Position numbers and translations under genes: made by a program
Notes under the pieces: generated by a model
The model's database searches: none
The model's input: only the letters and a program-made list of their open reading frames with translations
What the model was told of the DNA's origin: nothing
Source: an uncultured Pseudomonadota bacterium
Lineage (GTDB): Bacteria > Pseudomonadota > Gammaproteobacteria > Burkholderiales > Eutrophovitaceae
DNA length: 64,000 nt
Direction: 5' to 3'
NCBI GenBank assembly: GCA_937983055.1
Contig: CALJLA010000068.1
Span: 5,250 to 69,249 of the forward strand
Shown: positions 18,541 through 27,254 of the stretch, one piece after another
How the letters are laid out: every line of letters starts with the position of its first letter
How positions within the stretch are numbered: the stretch's first letter is position 1

Positions 18541-20295
18541 ATGGACGCGATCCAATCCACGTATTCGGAACTCAATCAATCTCCGGGCCTCGAGAACTAC
18601 AACACGTTCTTGAGCGACAACGCGCTGCGCGCGGCTCTGCGGCGTGAGGGTGCCGGTTGGGCTACGGATGAACTGACCGTTTACGGCGCATTGACGGGGC
18701 GCGGCGAATTCATTCGCCTGGGATTTCAAGCGAATGAATATCGACCGCGATTGAGCACCCATGACGCCAAGGCACGTCGCGTTGATCTGGTGGAATACCA
18801 TCCCGCCTACCACGAACTCCTCGGTGGTGCGATCCGTCACGGGCTACATTCACGACCTTGGACTGAGCAACGAGCGGGCTCGCACGTGGCGCGCGCTGCG
18901 TTCAATTATTTGCAGACGCAGGTAGAGGCAGGCCACGGCTGTCCGCTGACGATGACGTTTGCGGCAATGCCGACGCTCAGAAAACAGCCGAAACTGGCGG
19001 CGCTGTGGGAGCCGTTGGTGACGGCGCGTGAGTACGATCCGCGCAATGTGCCGGTGAGCGAAAAACCGGGGGTCACCATTGGTATGGCCATGACGGAGAA
19101 GCAGGGCGGATCGGACGTGCGCGCGAACACAACGCAGGCAACGCCGCTTGCATCGGCGGGGCCGGGCGAGCGCTACGTGCTCCGGGGTCACAAGTATTTC
19201 GTTTCCGCGCCGATGAGTGATGCCTTTCTGGTGCTGGCGCAAGCACCGGGTGGACTATCTTGTTTCCTGCTGCCGCGTTGGCTGCCCGACGGCACCAAAA
19301 ACGCCATCGAGCTGCAGCAACTCAAACGCAAAATGGGCAACGTCTCCAACGCGTCGGCGGAAGTGGAGTTGCGGGATGCCCATGCTTGGTTGGTGGGCGA
19401 TGAAGGGCGCGGTGTCGCGAATATCCTGGAGATGGTCGCGCTTACCCGGTTCGATTGCATGGTGGCCTCCGCAGCGGGTATGCGCCAGGCGGTGGCACAG
19501 GTGACGCATCATGCGGCGTATCGACAGACCTTTGGCAAGCGCCTGGATCAGCACCCATTGATGCAGAACGTTCTGGCGGATCTGGCCATGGAGTCGGAGG
19601 CCGCGCTGGCGTTGAGCTTTAGAACGGCGCGTGCATTAGATCACTTGGCAGACGATAGCGAAGCCGCGCTGTTTCGGCTGTTGACGCCGATCGGTAAATA
19701 CTGGGTTTGCAAACGAGCCCCGGCACATGCGTATGAGGCCATGGAATGTCTGGGTGGTAGCGGCGCCATCGAAACGTCAATCCTGTCGCGGCTCTACCGG
19801 GAAGCCCCGATCAACGCGATTTGGGAGGGAAGCGGCAATATCCAGTGCCTGGATCTGTTTCGCGCCATTCAGCGTCAACCCGATGGATTGGACGCCGTGA
19901 TCGAGGAGCTGAATGCGGCGGCGGGGATGAACGACCTATACGATCGCCACCGCCGGCACCTGGGCACGCTACTGATGAGCGCCAGACAGCATAGCGATGC
20001 ACCCAGGTCGGTCTATGAAGGACGTCAGCTGATGCAGTCACTGGCACTCGGCTTACAGGCAAGCCTGCTGTTGCGCGGCGACAACGCCGCGGTGGCCGAG
20101 GCTTTCTGCCAGGGGCGTTTGTCCTCAGGTGCCTCGGGATTGTTCGGTGCGTTGCCGCAGGGCGTGCCGAGTGCGGCGATTATCGAGCGTGCCCGGCCGC
20201 TGCTGTCCGCCAAACAAGAGCCGTCGGCGGTGGCGGTCGAGCCCGACACGCCGCCGCCTCACGGAGTCGCAGGACGCTGCGGGAACCGGGACTGA
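18541..20295 (+). CDS. aidB: AidB-like acyl-CoA dehydrogenase family protein
   Basis: 584 residues. It has the AidB N-terminal extension (NYNTFLSDNALRAALRREGAGWATDEL), the CPLTMTFAAMPTLRK motif, flavin-binding MAMTEKQGGSDVRANTTQA, and the C-terminal helical core ECLGGSGAIETSILSRLYREAPINAIWEGSGN. In E. coli AidB belongs to the adaptive response to alkylation and binds DNA and FAD; enzymatic activity is weak. ATG 18541 is preferred because the in-frame stretch upstream is not homologous. The C-terminal roughly 40 residues form a low-complexity tail. It sits between a MerR regulator and hflKC. Confidence 0.87.
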   Translation: MDAIQSTYSELNQSPGLENYNTFLSDNALRAALRREGAGWATDELTVYGALTGRGEFIRLGFQANEYRPRLSTHDAKARRVDLVEYHPAYHELLGGAIRHGLHSRPWTEQRAGSHVARAAFNYLQTQVEAGHGCPLTMTFAAMPTLRKQPKLAALWEPLVTAREYDPRNVPVSEKPGVTIGMAMTEKQGGSDVRANTTQATPLASAGPGERYVLRGHKYFVSAPMSDAFLVLAQAPGGLSCFLLPRWLPDGTKNAIELQQLKRKMGNVSNASAEVELRDAHAWLVGDEGRGVANILEMVALTRFDCMVASAAGMRQAVAQVTHHAAYRQTFGKRLDQHPLMQNVLADLAMESEAALALSFRTARALDHLADDSEAALFRLLTPIGKYWVCKRAPAHAYEAMECLGGSGAIETSILSRLYREAPINAIWEGSGNIQCLDLFRAIQRQPDGLDAVIEELNAAAGMNDLYDRHRRHLGTLLMSARQHSDAPRSVYEGRQLMQSLALGLQASLLLRGDNAAVAEAFCQGRLSSGASGLFGALPQGVPSAAIIERARPLLSAKQEPSAVAVEPDTPPPHGVAGRCGNRD

Positions 20296-20314
20296 ATTGC
20301 CTCAGCGATTGGCC

Positions 20315-20346
20315 TTGACCTGGCAGTAGGGTACAGCTTGCACAAT
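20315..20346 (+). promoter_or_regulatory. MerR-type promoter of hflKC
   Basis: TTGACC at 20315-20320, 20-bp spacer containing GGGTACAGCTTG, then CACAAT at 20341-20346. The GGGTACAG core sits at the same distance from the -35 box as in the promoters at 24294 and 32620. It lies between aidB and hflK. Confidence 0.62.
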
Positions 20347-20418
20347 AGCCATTACGGTTGGCGCTCGGATGCCATCGAGCGCCGAGCCATCATTGCAAGA
20401 TTTTTTGAGAGTCACGAC

Positions 20419-21405
20419 ATGGCCACGCAGCGCGGCGCGCCCGACCTGAGTCAGATACCCCTACCACGCGGGATCGTCCCGCTGGCGATCGCCGGCGCAC
20501 TGGTAGTGTGGCTGCTGTATTCAGCCCTGTTTACCGTGCCGGCCGAATCCGTGGGTGTGATTCAGCGCTTTGGGCACTACCACAGTGAGGTTGAGCCCGG
20601 CTTGCACATCAAGTGGCCATTCGGCATTGACCGGGTCACTTTGGTGCCCGTGAAACGGCAGCTGAAAGAGGAGTTCGGCTTCAGTACGCCGGGCGCCACA
20701 TTTGGCGATCAGGCGTCCGCACCCAACCAGTGGGTACTCGAGACCACCATGGTCACCGGTGACCTCAACACCGCTTTGGTCGAGTGGATCATTCAATTTC
20801 GTATCGAGGTGCCATTCGATTTTCTGTTCAATGTTCGCGATCCGGGTGACACGCTCCGCGATGTGTCCGAATCAGTGATGCGCGAAGTCATCGGCGACCG
20901 AACGGTCGATGAAGTGCTCACGATTGGGCGCCAGGACATCGAATCCACCGCCCAAGTCAAGCTCCAGGACGTGGTAAACAAGTACGAAATGGGGCTTCGG
21001 ATCGACCAGATTCAGCTGAAGAACGTCAATCCTCCGGAGCCCGTGCAGGAATCATTCGACCGGGTGAACGAAGCGCAGCAAGAACGTGAGCGGATGATCA
21101 ACGATGCACGCGGTGAATACAACAAAGCGGTGCCGCGCGCACGCGGTGAAGCCGATCAGGGCATTCAGGCGGCGGAGGGCTATGCCATCCAGCGAGTGAA
21201 CAAAGCCGAGGGCGACGTGCAACGATTCAACGCGTTGCTGGCCGAGTACCTCAAAGCCCCCGAGGTCACCAAACGACGGCTGTACCTGGAGACCCTGAAT
21301 GAGGTGCTACCACGGGTGGACGCCAAGGTCATCGTTGATGAATCGGCGTCCTCGGTCTTGCCGCTGTTGCAGTTGGACACCGCGAAGTCGAGGGTCGAGC
21401 AATGA
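20419..21405 (+). CDS. hflK: HflK-like SPFH membrane protease-modulator subunit
   Basis: 328 residues, shorter than E. coli HflK (419). One N-terminal membrane helix (about 20-42) is followed by an SPFH/band-7 domain (ESVGVIQRFGHYHSEVEPGLHIKWPF; DTLRDVSESVMREVIGDRTVDEVLT) and a charged coiled-coil (QQERERMINDARGEYNKAVPRARGEADQ). HflK and HflC form a periplasmic cage around the FtsH protease and tune membrane-protein turnover. ATG 20419 is chosen; the upstream TTG at 20338 overlaps the promoter. The next gene overlaps by 4 bp (ATGA). Confidence 0.87.
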   Translation: MATQRGAPDLSQIPLPRGIVPLAIAGALVVWLLYSALFTVPAESVGVIQRFGHYHSEVEPGLHIKWPFGIDRVTLVPVKRQLKEEFGFSTPGATFGDQASAPNQWVLETTMVTGDLNTALVEWIIQFRIEVPFDFLFNVRDPGDTLRDVSESVMREVIGDRTVDEVLTIGRQDIESTAQVKLQDVVNKYEMGLRIDQIQLKNVNPPEPVQESFDRVNEAQQERERMINDARGEYNKAVPRARGEADQGIQAAEGYAIQRVNKAEGDVQRFNALLAEYLKAPEVTKRRLYLETLNEVLPRVDAKVIVDESASSVLPLLQLDTAKSRVEQ

Positions 21406-22364
21406 AAAGTCTGAACATGGCGTCCGCGGTGATCCTGGTGTTGCTGGTGCTGGCCGGCATCGTGGCGAGCCAGGCGCTCTACACCGTGGATGAAACAGAA
21501 CGCGTCATCATTACTCAATTTGGTCGACCCGTCGGCGACGTTATCGATGAGGCCGGCTTGAAAATGAAGGTGCCGTTTATCCAAACCGTAAATCGAATCG
21601 AGAAACGTATTCTCGTTTGGGACGGCTCGGCCAACGACATGCCCACCAAAGACAAACTCTACATCACGGTGGACACCTTCGGTCGGTGGCGTATCAAAGA
21701 CTCCTTGCAGTACTTTTTGCGCCTGCGCGATGAGCGCAGTGCGCAATCACGCCTCGAAGATATTCTCGGTAGCGAAACCCGCAATGCCGTCGCGAAACAC
21801 GAACTCATCGAGATTGTGCGTACCAGCAAAGACCGATCGCCCGAAGTTGACCCGATGCTGGCTGACGTGGATATCAGTACGCTGCTGCCGATCACCAAAG
21901 GCAGACAGAGTATCGAAGCAGACATCTTTGATGCGGCGTCCGGTAAGTTGGCCGAATTTGGCATCGAGCTGCTGGACATCCGCTTCAAGCGGATCAATTA
22001 CAACGAGAGTGTGCGGCAGAAGATTTACGCGCGCATGATCAGTGAACGCGATCAAATCGCTGAGCGGTTTCGATCGGAAGGCGCTGGTGAGGCCGCCCGC
22101 ATCAACGGAGACAAAGAGCGTGATTTGCAGAAAATCACCTCCGAGGCCTATCGCAAAATTCAAACAATACAAGGCCAAGCGGATGCCAAAGCCACCGATA
22201 TTTATGCGCGTAGCTACAATCAGTCACCAGCGGCTGCCGACCTGTATGAATTTGTGAAGACTCTGGAAACGTATCAATCGGTGATCGACTCGAACACCAC
22301 GCTGGTATTGTCAACCGACAGTGACCTGATGCGACTCGTCAAGACGATGGGGGCGGCAGAGTGA
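21402..22364 (+). CDS. hflC: HflC-like SPFH membrane protein
   Basis: 320 residues, close to E. coli HflC (334). N-terminal membrane helix (MASAVILVLLVLAGIVASQALYTV), then the SPFH domain (TERVIITQFGRPVGDVIDEAGLKMKVPFIQ), a conserved VDTFGRWRIKD segment, and the coiled-coil region ISERDQIAERFRSEGAGEAARINGDKERD. Partner of HflK, with which it is translationally coupled. The MerR-type promoter upstream of hflK suggests the pair is induced with metal-defence genes, an unusual regulation for hflKC. Confidence 0.9.
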   Translation: MKSLNMASAVILVLLVLAGIVASQALYTVDETERVIITQFGRPVGDVIDEAGLKMKVPFIQTVNRIEKRILVWDGSANDMPTKDKLYITVDTFGRWRIKDSLQYFLRLRDERSAQSRLEDILGSETRNAVAKHELIEIVRTSKDRSPEVDPMLADVDISTLLPITKGRQSIEADIFDAASGKLAEFGIELLDIRFKRINYNESVRQKIYARMISERDQIAERFRSEGAGEAARINGDKERDLQKITSEAYRKIQTIQGQADAKATDIYARSYNQSPAAADLYEFVKTLETYQSVIDSNTTLVLSTDSDLMRLVKTMGAAE

Positions 22365-22381
22365 CCGGTACGGCGTTGCCC

Positions 22382-22402
22382 GTGACCGTCAGAATCGGTC
22401 AC
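22382..22402. terminator. Hairpin after hflC
   Basis: GTGACCG at 22382-22388 and CGGTCAC at 22396-22402 form a perfect 7-bp stem with a 7-nt loop, 18 bp after the hflC stop and before a convergent gene. There is no clear T run, so intrinsic termination is uncertain. Confidence 0.4.
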
Positions 22403-22487
22403 TGCAGTCGTTTAACGACGCTAAACGAGCGATAGAGGCAGCGTGCAGCCCGCATGCCGTTGCTGCCCCTGACGTTACTGCGTGGCG

Positions 22488-22946
22488 CTAAATATCGCGG
22501 ATTCGGTTGCTCTGTTGGGCCAGCCGGATGGTTTCGTGTTGCTCCATCTCCAGTAACGATTCGATCAAGTCCCGTGCCTCCGGTATCTCGGCTCTGCCCA
22601 ACAGGTAACGATACAGCTCCGTTACCTGGTTGTGCAGATCAAATACCGATTGGTATATCTCCTCGAAGGTCATGCTCGCATAGGGCGCGTCACACGCCCG
22701 ATGGGGGTCAATCGGTTCATGCTTGAGATAATCGTACACCCACGTATTTAACGCCTTTGGGTCGGCGCGCTTCTCGAAGCCTTCGACGATTTTTTCCAAA
22801 TTCGATTCGTGTTCGGCCAGATAAGTCAGAAGCCACTGAGCCTGAAGCCGCTCGGCGTGTGTCGAGCAGTGCGACAGACACTCGGCCAGGCGATGGTGAA
22901 GCGCTCGAGTCCAATCGATAAGATCCGCAAAGGTTGTCACTTTCAT
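22488..22946 (-). CDS. Small alpha-helical protein of unknown function, ferritin-like pattern
   Basis: 152 residues, soluble, nearly all helical, no signal peptide. Repeated His/Glu pairs (RALHHRLAE, YLAEHESNLEKIV, LEMEQHETIRLAQQ) resemble the metal-binding helices of ferritin-like or hemerythrin-like bundles, but I cannot name a family. Conserved-looking core: ADPKALNTWVYDYLKHEPIDPHRACDAPYA. ATG 22946 is used; a GTG at 22964 would add six residues. A MerR-type promoter lies directly upstream at 22980-23010, linking it to the metal regulon. Confidence 0.6.
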   Translation of the reverse strand: MKVTTFADLIDWTRALHHRLAECLSHCSTHAERLQAQWLLTYLAEHESNLEKIVEGFEKRADPKALNTWVYDYLKHEPIDPHRACDAPYASMTFEEIYQSVFDLHNQVTELYRYLLGRAEIPEARDLIESLLEMEQHETIRLAQQSNRIRDI

Positions 22947-22979
22947 CGTACGCAGTTTCTCCACACAGGTTGCGGCGTA

Positions 22980-23010
22980 AGTCTAGCGGTGTATCCAAGG
23001 TACAGGTCAA
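22980..23010 (-). promoter_or_regulatory. MerR-type promoter of the helical protein gene
   Basis: Read on the minus strand: TTGACC (plus 23005-23010), 19-bp spacer with TGTACC and GATACA, then TAGACT (plus 22980-22985). Spacing and boxes match the other MerR-type promoters. It lies 34 bp before the ATG at 22946. Confidence 0.55.
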
Positions 23011-23183
23011 CGTGTTCTGCGCGTCGCCGCGGGATTTCCGATTGGAGTGCGGCGAAAACCGCCGATTCTCGCGGTATCCCACGGGTGCCTACGCAGTATT
23101 ACGTATGGAACGTGTTGTCACGGTTGAGATACTGACCGTGCAGTAGTGGGTTATCCACGACCACCAACGGAACGGCACGCCAC

Positions 23184-23579
23184 ATGACCCTATTGGCCAG
23201 CATCAGACACCAGCATCGCTCGGCGGCCGTGCTCAGCGTGATGGTGCTGGCGTGGTTCGGAATCCTCGTCACGCCCTGTGCGACAACCTTCGCTGCGGTT
23301 GCACCGCCGGCGGAATTGGCGGCTGCCCCGCACGATGACTGCCCGAATGCCGACGCGCAGGCGCCAATGTCCGAGGCGGATTGCTGTTGCGATCTGGGCG
23401 CCGTTCTGACAGCTCGAAAGCCAGAACTGCCCAAGCTCGACCTGAATTTGGCCCTACCGGTCGCACCTGATGTGCTGAGACCGGTGGTGTTGGTTGACGG
23501 CGCGCCTCCACTACCGACGACACTGCGACACAGAGCCGCACCGCCAGTCTATCTCTTGACGGAACGCCTGCGCATTTAG
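23184..23579 (+). CDS. Secreted Cys-rich CopL-like protein
   Basis: 131 residues. Signal-peptide-like N-terminus (SAAVLSVMVLAWFGILVTPCATTFA), then a short mature region with DDCPNA, EADCCCDLG and a Pro-rich end VYLLTERLRI. Short exported Cys-rich proteins of this layout (CopL/DUF2946-like) are common in copper clusters, and another is encoded at 41238. Metal binding in the periplasm is inferred. Upstream at 23119-23140 is an inverted repeat CACGGT/ACCGTG that could be an operator. A MerR regulator gene follows 94 bp downstream. Confidence 0.6.
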   Translation: MTLLASIRHQHRSAAVLSVMVLAWFGILVTPCATTFAAVAPPAELAAAPHDDCPNADAQAPMSEADCCCDLGAVLTARKPELPKLDLNLALPVAPDVLRPVVLVDGAPPLPTTLRHRAAPPVYLLTERLRI

Positions 23580-23673
23580 GCCACCTTCAGTGCAACCACT
23601 GCCGCCACAGGGCGGATGAGAGTGACAGGGCTTAGACCTGCCGTTCAGCTACCCATTGAAGGAGTCCCAAATC

Positions 23674-24228
23674 ATGTCAACCCAATCCTTGTCGGCACCA
23701 CCGTACGGCGCATTGCACGTTGCCGACGTTGCCAAACGCGCCAATGTAACCCCCGCGACCGTTCGCTATTACGCGCGGTCCAAGTTGTTAAGTCCAAGAC
23801 GTGACCCGGAAAATGGCTATCGTTGTTTTTCATTGGCCGACGTACATCGCGTCGAGTTTATCCGCCAGGCGCAAGCGCTCGGACTTACGATTGGTGACAT
23901 CAAGGGCATCCTCGAAACCGTGGATCGGGGTGCGACGCCGTGTGACGAGGTCAAGTCGCTCGTCAAGCGGCGGCTTGAGCGCGTACAAACGCAGATCGCT
24001 GAATTGCAAGCAACGGAAGCCCGTATGACCAAGGCAGTCAGGCTGTGGCGGACCATGGACGAGCCGGTGCCGCAGGACGGGGAATACTGCCCCCTGATTG
24101 AGCGGGTCGAGGTCGAGATCTGCGGCAGTCCGGATAGCGCCCGGCGTCAGACGCGCCGAAACCCACAACCAACCCCCTGTCATTGTCCACAGCCCAGCGA
24201 GGCGAGTCGACAGGCCTTGTCTGACTAG
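23674..24228 (+). CDS. MerR-family metal regulator (paralogue B)
   Basis: 184 residues. DNA-binding winged helix (LHVADVAKRANVTPATVRYYARSKLLSPRR) and dimer helix. Candidate ligands are Cys90 (GATPCDEV) and Cys139 (EYCPLIERV), with extra Cys150, Cys169 and Cys171 in a Cys/Pro-rich tail (TPCHCPQP). Very similar to the regulator at 17726, and the tail matches the remnant at 36737. ATG 23674 follows AAGGAGTC. It sits between a CopL-like gene and the CopA oxidase, whose promoter at 24294 is a likely target. It is not the CueR subclass, since the C112/C120 loop is absent. Confidence 0.85.
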   Translation: MSTQSLSAPPYGALHVADVAKRANVTPATVRYYARSKLLSPRRDPENGYRCFSLADVHRVEFIRQAQALGLTIGDIKGILETVDRGATPCDEVKSLVKRRLERVQTQIAELQATEARMTKAVRLWRTMDEPVPQDGEYCPLIERVEVEICGSPDSARRQTRRNPQPTPCHCPQPSEASRQALSD

Positions 24229-24293
24229 CACCCGCAAGCTCTGCTGGCGCTGATCAGCATGAGCTTGCCCATCGCCGCCGTGTCCGCCGAATC

Positions 24294-24325
24294 TTGACCT
24301 TGATGTTGGGTACAGGTTGCAGACT
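24294..24325 (+). promoter_or_regulatory. MerR-type promoter of the copA-copB operon
   Basis: TTGACC at 24294-24299, 20-bp spacer TTGATGTTGGGTACAGGTTG, then CAGACT at 24320-24325. Only two spacer positions differ from the promoter at 32620. It starts 65 bp after the MerR paralogue B stop and about 260 bp before the oxidase ATG. Confidence 0.68.
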
Positions 24326-24370
24326 GACGGCACGGTGATCTGCTAGGCCCACACGACTCAGGGATTCGAC

Positions 24371-24463
24371 GTGACGGTGGAGTTCCCCCGCCACGGGTAC
24401 GGTACGTCTATCGGAAAACCAATACGGGTCGGCGTATCCGTTGGTTTTTCGCAGCCGTCCTGA
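24371..24463 (+). CDS. Possible 30-residue leader peptide with attenuator-like hairpin
   Basis: GTG-initiated frame of 30 codons beginning MTVEFPRHGYGTSIG, with AGGGA a few bases upstream, in the long leader between the MerR-type promoter and the CopA oxidase. Its 3' half contains AAAACCAA (24415-24422) paired with TTGGTTTT (24441-24448), reinforced by CGG/CCG inside, and followed by T. A leader frame overlapping a U-ended hairpin resembles transcription attenuators. No family recognised; it may be chance. Confidence 0.28.
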   Translation: MTVEFPRHGYGTSIGKPIRVGVSVGFSQPS

Positions 24464-24587
24464 GGCGCCGGCGCAGCTGCGGACCGCGTCGGCGCGGCAT
24501 GTATTGCGTCCGGATTCACTAATCTTACGGACCACACCCCACCACGCCTTGCTGTTGATCTTGACGACACGACGAAAAAGGAGACTC

Positions 24588-26387
24588 ATGCCACAACAAC
24601 ACCGACCAGGACGTCGCCAATTCTTGAAAAGTGCCGGCGCAGCGGGCGTCGTATTGGCCTTTGATGCGTGGATACCCGCCTGGGCGAGAAACACGGCGGT
24701 CACGCGATCCGAACCCGCCGATGCGCAATCAGCACTGGTCTTCGATCTGGCCATTCGCGAACAGGCGTTCGATATCGCCGGTGGTCGAGGCAATGCCATG
24801 ACCATCAACGACAGTGTGCCGGGACCGCTACTGGAATGGTACGAAGGGCGGGACGTGGTGCTGAATGTCACCAATCACATGCGCCACTCCACGTCGATTC
24901 ATTGGCACGGCATCCTGTTGCCGTTCGAGATGGACGGTGTGCCGGGCGTCACCTTTCGCGGCATTGAGCCGGGCACCACGTTCCAGTATCGCTTTCCGGT
25001 CAAACAAAGCGGCACGTACTGGTACCACAGTCATTCCGGCCTGCAGGAGCAGTCCGGTGTCTATGGCCCGCTGGTCGTACATCCGCAGACTGCGGATCCC
25101 ATGCATTACGACCGCGACTACGTCGTAATGCTCTCGGACTGGACGTTCGAGGACCCGCATGACGTAATGGCCAAGCTCAAGAAAATGAGCGACTACTACA
25201 ACTACCAGCAGTTCACGCTGACGGATTTGTATGGCAAGCCCCGAATGTCGCGAAGTGAGGCCTGGTCGCAGAAACTCGCCTGGGACCGCATGCGCATGAT
25301 GCCGACGGACATTGCCGACATCACCGGCGCCACCTACACCTACCTGATGAACGGGTTGCATCCGGCTGGCAACTGGACTGGCCTTTTCGAGCACGGTGAG
25401 CGTGTGCGTCTGCGTTTCATCAATGGTTCGGCGATGTCGTACTTCAACGTCCGCATCCCCGGACTGCCAATGACCGTGGTGGCCGCAGACGGCCAGAACG
25501 TCAAGCCCGTCGAGACCGATGAGTTTCAGATCGGGGTTGCCGAGACCTATGACGTCATTGTCGAGCCCGGAACCGACCAAGCTTATACCGTGATGGCGGA
25601 GTCCATGGATCGCAGCGGTTATGCCGCCGGCACTCTGGCGACCCGGCCCGGTCTTCGTGCCCCTGTTCCCCCGCTTCGCGAGCGACCGCTATTGACGATG
25701 GTGGACATGGGCATGGACATGGCGGACATGGACGGCATGGATCACGCCGCGATGGGTGCGATGAACAGCGCCGGCGGGAGTGGGCAGGATTCGAGCCACG
25801 GCATGGCCCACGGCGACCATGGCGCCGGCGCCAACATGGTCATGCAAGGCTCGACCGGACCGATCATTGCGCGCCACGGACCGGATACCCACGGCCCGGG
25901 CAACATCAGTGTCGCCCAGGTGCAGCGCGACCGGCTCGGCGAACGCGGCACGGGCCTCGCCGAAGTCGAACACCGGGTGCTGGTCTACAACGACCTTAAA
26001 CGACTGGACGATGACTATGACGATCGGCCACCGGCACGAGAAATCGAATTGCATCTGACAGGCCACATGGAGCGTTACATGTGGTCCTTCGACGGCAAGC
26101 AGTTCCACGAAGTGGACGGACCGATCGAGTTTCACTACGGCGAGCGGCTGCGGCTGATCATGGTGAACGACACCATGATGAATCATCCGATTCATCTGCA
26201 CGGCATGTGGATGGAGCTCGACAACGGGCACGGTCGGGAGATTCCGCGCAAGCACACCATCAATCTGATGCCGGCGGCTCGGGTCTCGGCCTTGATTACC
26301 GCCGATGCGCCGGGCCGTTGGGCGTTTCATTGTCATCTGCTCTATCACATGGACATGGGTATGTTCCGTGTGGTCCGCGTCAGCTAG
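24588..26387 (+). CDS. copA: Copper-resistance multicopper oxidase CopA/PcoA type
   Basis: 599-residue periplasmic enzyme thought to oxidise Cu(I) to less toxic Cu(II). Tat signal RRQFLKSAGAAGVVLAF at the N-terminus. Cupredoxin copper ligands: HWHGILLP, YWYHSHSG, NHPIHLHGMW and the type-1 site WAFHCHLLYHMDMGM near the C-terminus. Between about 365 and 425 is a Met/His-rich insert (DMGMDMADMDGMDH) typical of CopA/PcoA. ATG 24588 follows AAGGAGAC. copB starts 10 bp downstream. Distinct from the shorter oxidase at 44137. The symbol refers to the oxidase, not the ATPase. Confidence 0.93.
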   Translation: MPQQHRPGRRQFLKSAGAAGVVLAFDAWIPAWARNTAVTRSEPADAQSALVFDLAIREQAFDIAGGRGNAMTINDSVPGPLLEWYEGRDVVLNVTNHMRHSTSIHWHGILLPFEMDGVPGVTFRGIEPGTTFQYRFPVKQSGTYWYHSHSGLQEQSGVYGPLVVHPQTADPMHYDRDYVVMLSDWTFEDPHDVMAKLKKMSDYYNYQQFTLTDLYGKPRMSRSEAWSQKLAWDRMRMMPTDIADITGATYTYLMNGLHPAGNWTGLFEHGERVRLRFINGSAMSYFNVRIPGLPMTVVAADGQNVKPVETDEFQIGVAETYDVIVEPGTDQAYTVMAESMDRSGYAAGTLATRPGLRAPVPPLRERPLLTMVDMGMDMADMDGMDHAAMGAMNSAGGSGQDSSHGMAHGDHGAGANMVMQGSTGPIIARHGPDTHGPGNISVAQVQRDRLGERGTGLAEVEHRVLVYNDLKRLDDDYDDRPPAREIELHLTGHMERYMWSFDGKQFHEVDGPIEFHYGERLRLIMVNDTMMNHPIHLHGMWMELDNGHGREIPRKHTINLMPAARVSALITADAPGRWAFHCHLLYHMDMGMFRVVRVS

Positions 26388-26397
26388 GGAGGCCATC

Positions 26398-27138
26398 ATG
26401 AGACGACGACATCTATTGGCCGCCGCAGCGCTCCTCGCGAGCCCATGGGCGTGGGGCTACGAACCGGCCGGCACGCCCGAGGACTGGCCCAATCCGATTC
26501 CGGACCAGAAACCCTTCTGGATGGTCTTGAGCGATCGTCTCGAGACGCGCTTTGCCGACGAGGTCGATACCTACGTCTGGGACTTGCAGGGGTGGTACGG
26601 CGGCGATTTCAATCGCCTGTGGATCAAGACCGAGGGCGAGGGTGAACAAGGCAAGTCGCCGGAAAGTGCTGAGCTGCAGGCACTCTTCAGCCGGCGATTC
26701 GCCCCGTTCTGGGACTGGCAGCTCGGCGTGCGTCACGATTTCGAGCCGAATCCGTTCCGCAGCCATCTGGTACTCGGCCTACAGGGCGTCGTGCCCTACG
26801 AATTCGAATGGGACAGCGCGTTGTTCGTCAGCGACGAAGGCGATGTCACGGCGCGCATTGAGGCAGAGTACGACCTCAGGATCACGCAGCGCCTGATCGT
26901 GCAGCCGCGCCTCGAACTGAATGCGGCGGGCTCCGACATTCCCGAACTGGGGCTCGGCAGCGGTCTCAACAGCACGGAGCTGGGTATTCGGTTGCGCTAT
27001 GAGTTCAAGCGCGAATTCGCACCCTACATCGGTGTGTCCTGGGAAAAACTCTACGGCGATACCGCCGATTTCTCGCGACTCGACGGCGAACCGACGTCGG
27101 TGACGTCGCTGGTCATCGGCATTCGCGCTTGGTTTTAG
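26398..27138 (+). CDS. copB: Copper-resistance outer-membrane protein CopB/PcoB
   Basis: 246 residues with a signal peptide (MRRRHLLAAAALLASPWAWG) and a beta-barrel sequence: DRLETRFADEVDTYVWDLQGWYGGDFNRLWIKTEGE, ELQALFSRRFAPFWDWQLGVRHD, ending in GIRAWF with the terminal aromatic expected of outer-membrane barrels. This is the PcoB family. The Met/His-rich N-terminal insert found in many CopB proteins is absent. Co-transcribed with the oxidase upstream; ATG 26398 follows a GGGAGG site. Confidence 0.9.
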   Translation: MRRRHLLAAAALLASPWAWGYEPAGTPEDWPNPIPDQKPFWMVLSDRLETRFADEVDTYVWDLQGWYGGDFNRLWIKTEGEGEQGKSPESAELQALFSRRFAPFWDWQLGVRHDFEPNPFRSHLVLGLQGVVPYEFEWDSALFVSDEGDVTARIEAEYDLRITQRLIVQPRLELNAAGSDIPELGLGSGLNSTELGIRLRYEFKREFAPYIGVSWEKLYGDTADFSRLDGEPTSVTSLVIGIRAWF

Positions 27139-27179
27139 TACATTGACACAGAGGGAGGCACAAGGAGAGGAGATCCAAA

Positions 27180-27254
27180 ATGCGTGAATACTTGGCCCAA
27201 GCCCGATATGTTGCGACGATGATCACCGGAAACTACCGCGGCGGACCGCCATGA
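27180..27254 (+). CDS. 24-residue micro-ORF with strong ribosome site
   Basis: Begins MREYLAQARYVATMITGNYR and stops after 24 codons; AAGGAGAGGAG lies 7-17 bases upstream of the ATG, one of the strongest ribosome sites in the window. Its stop overlaps the next start in ATGA. It lies 41 bp after copB. No family recognised; either a small amphipathic peptide or a coupling leader for the second micro-ORF. Confidence 0.42.
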   Translation: MREYLAQARYVATMITGNYRGGPP

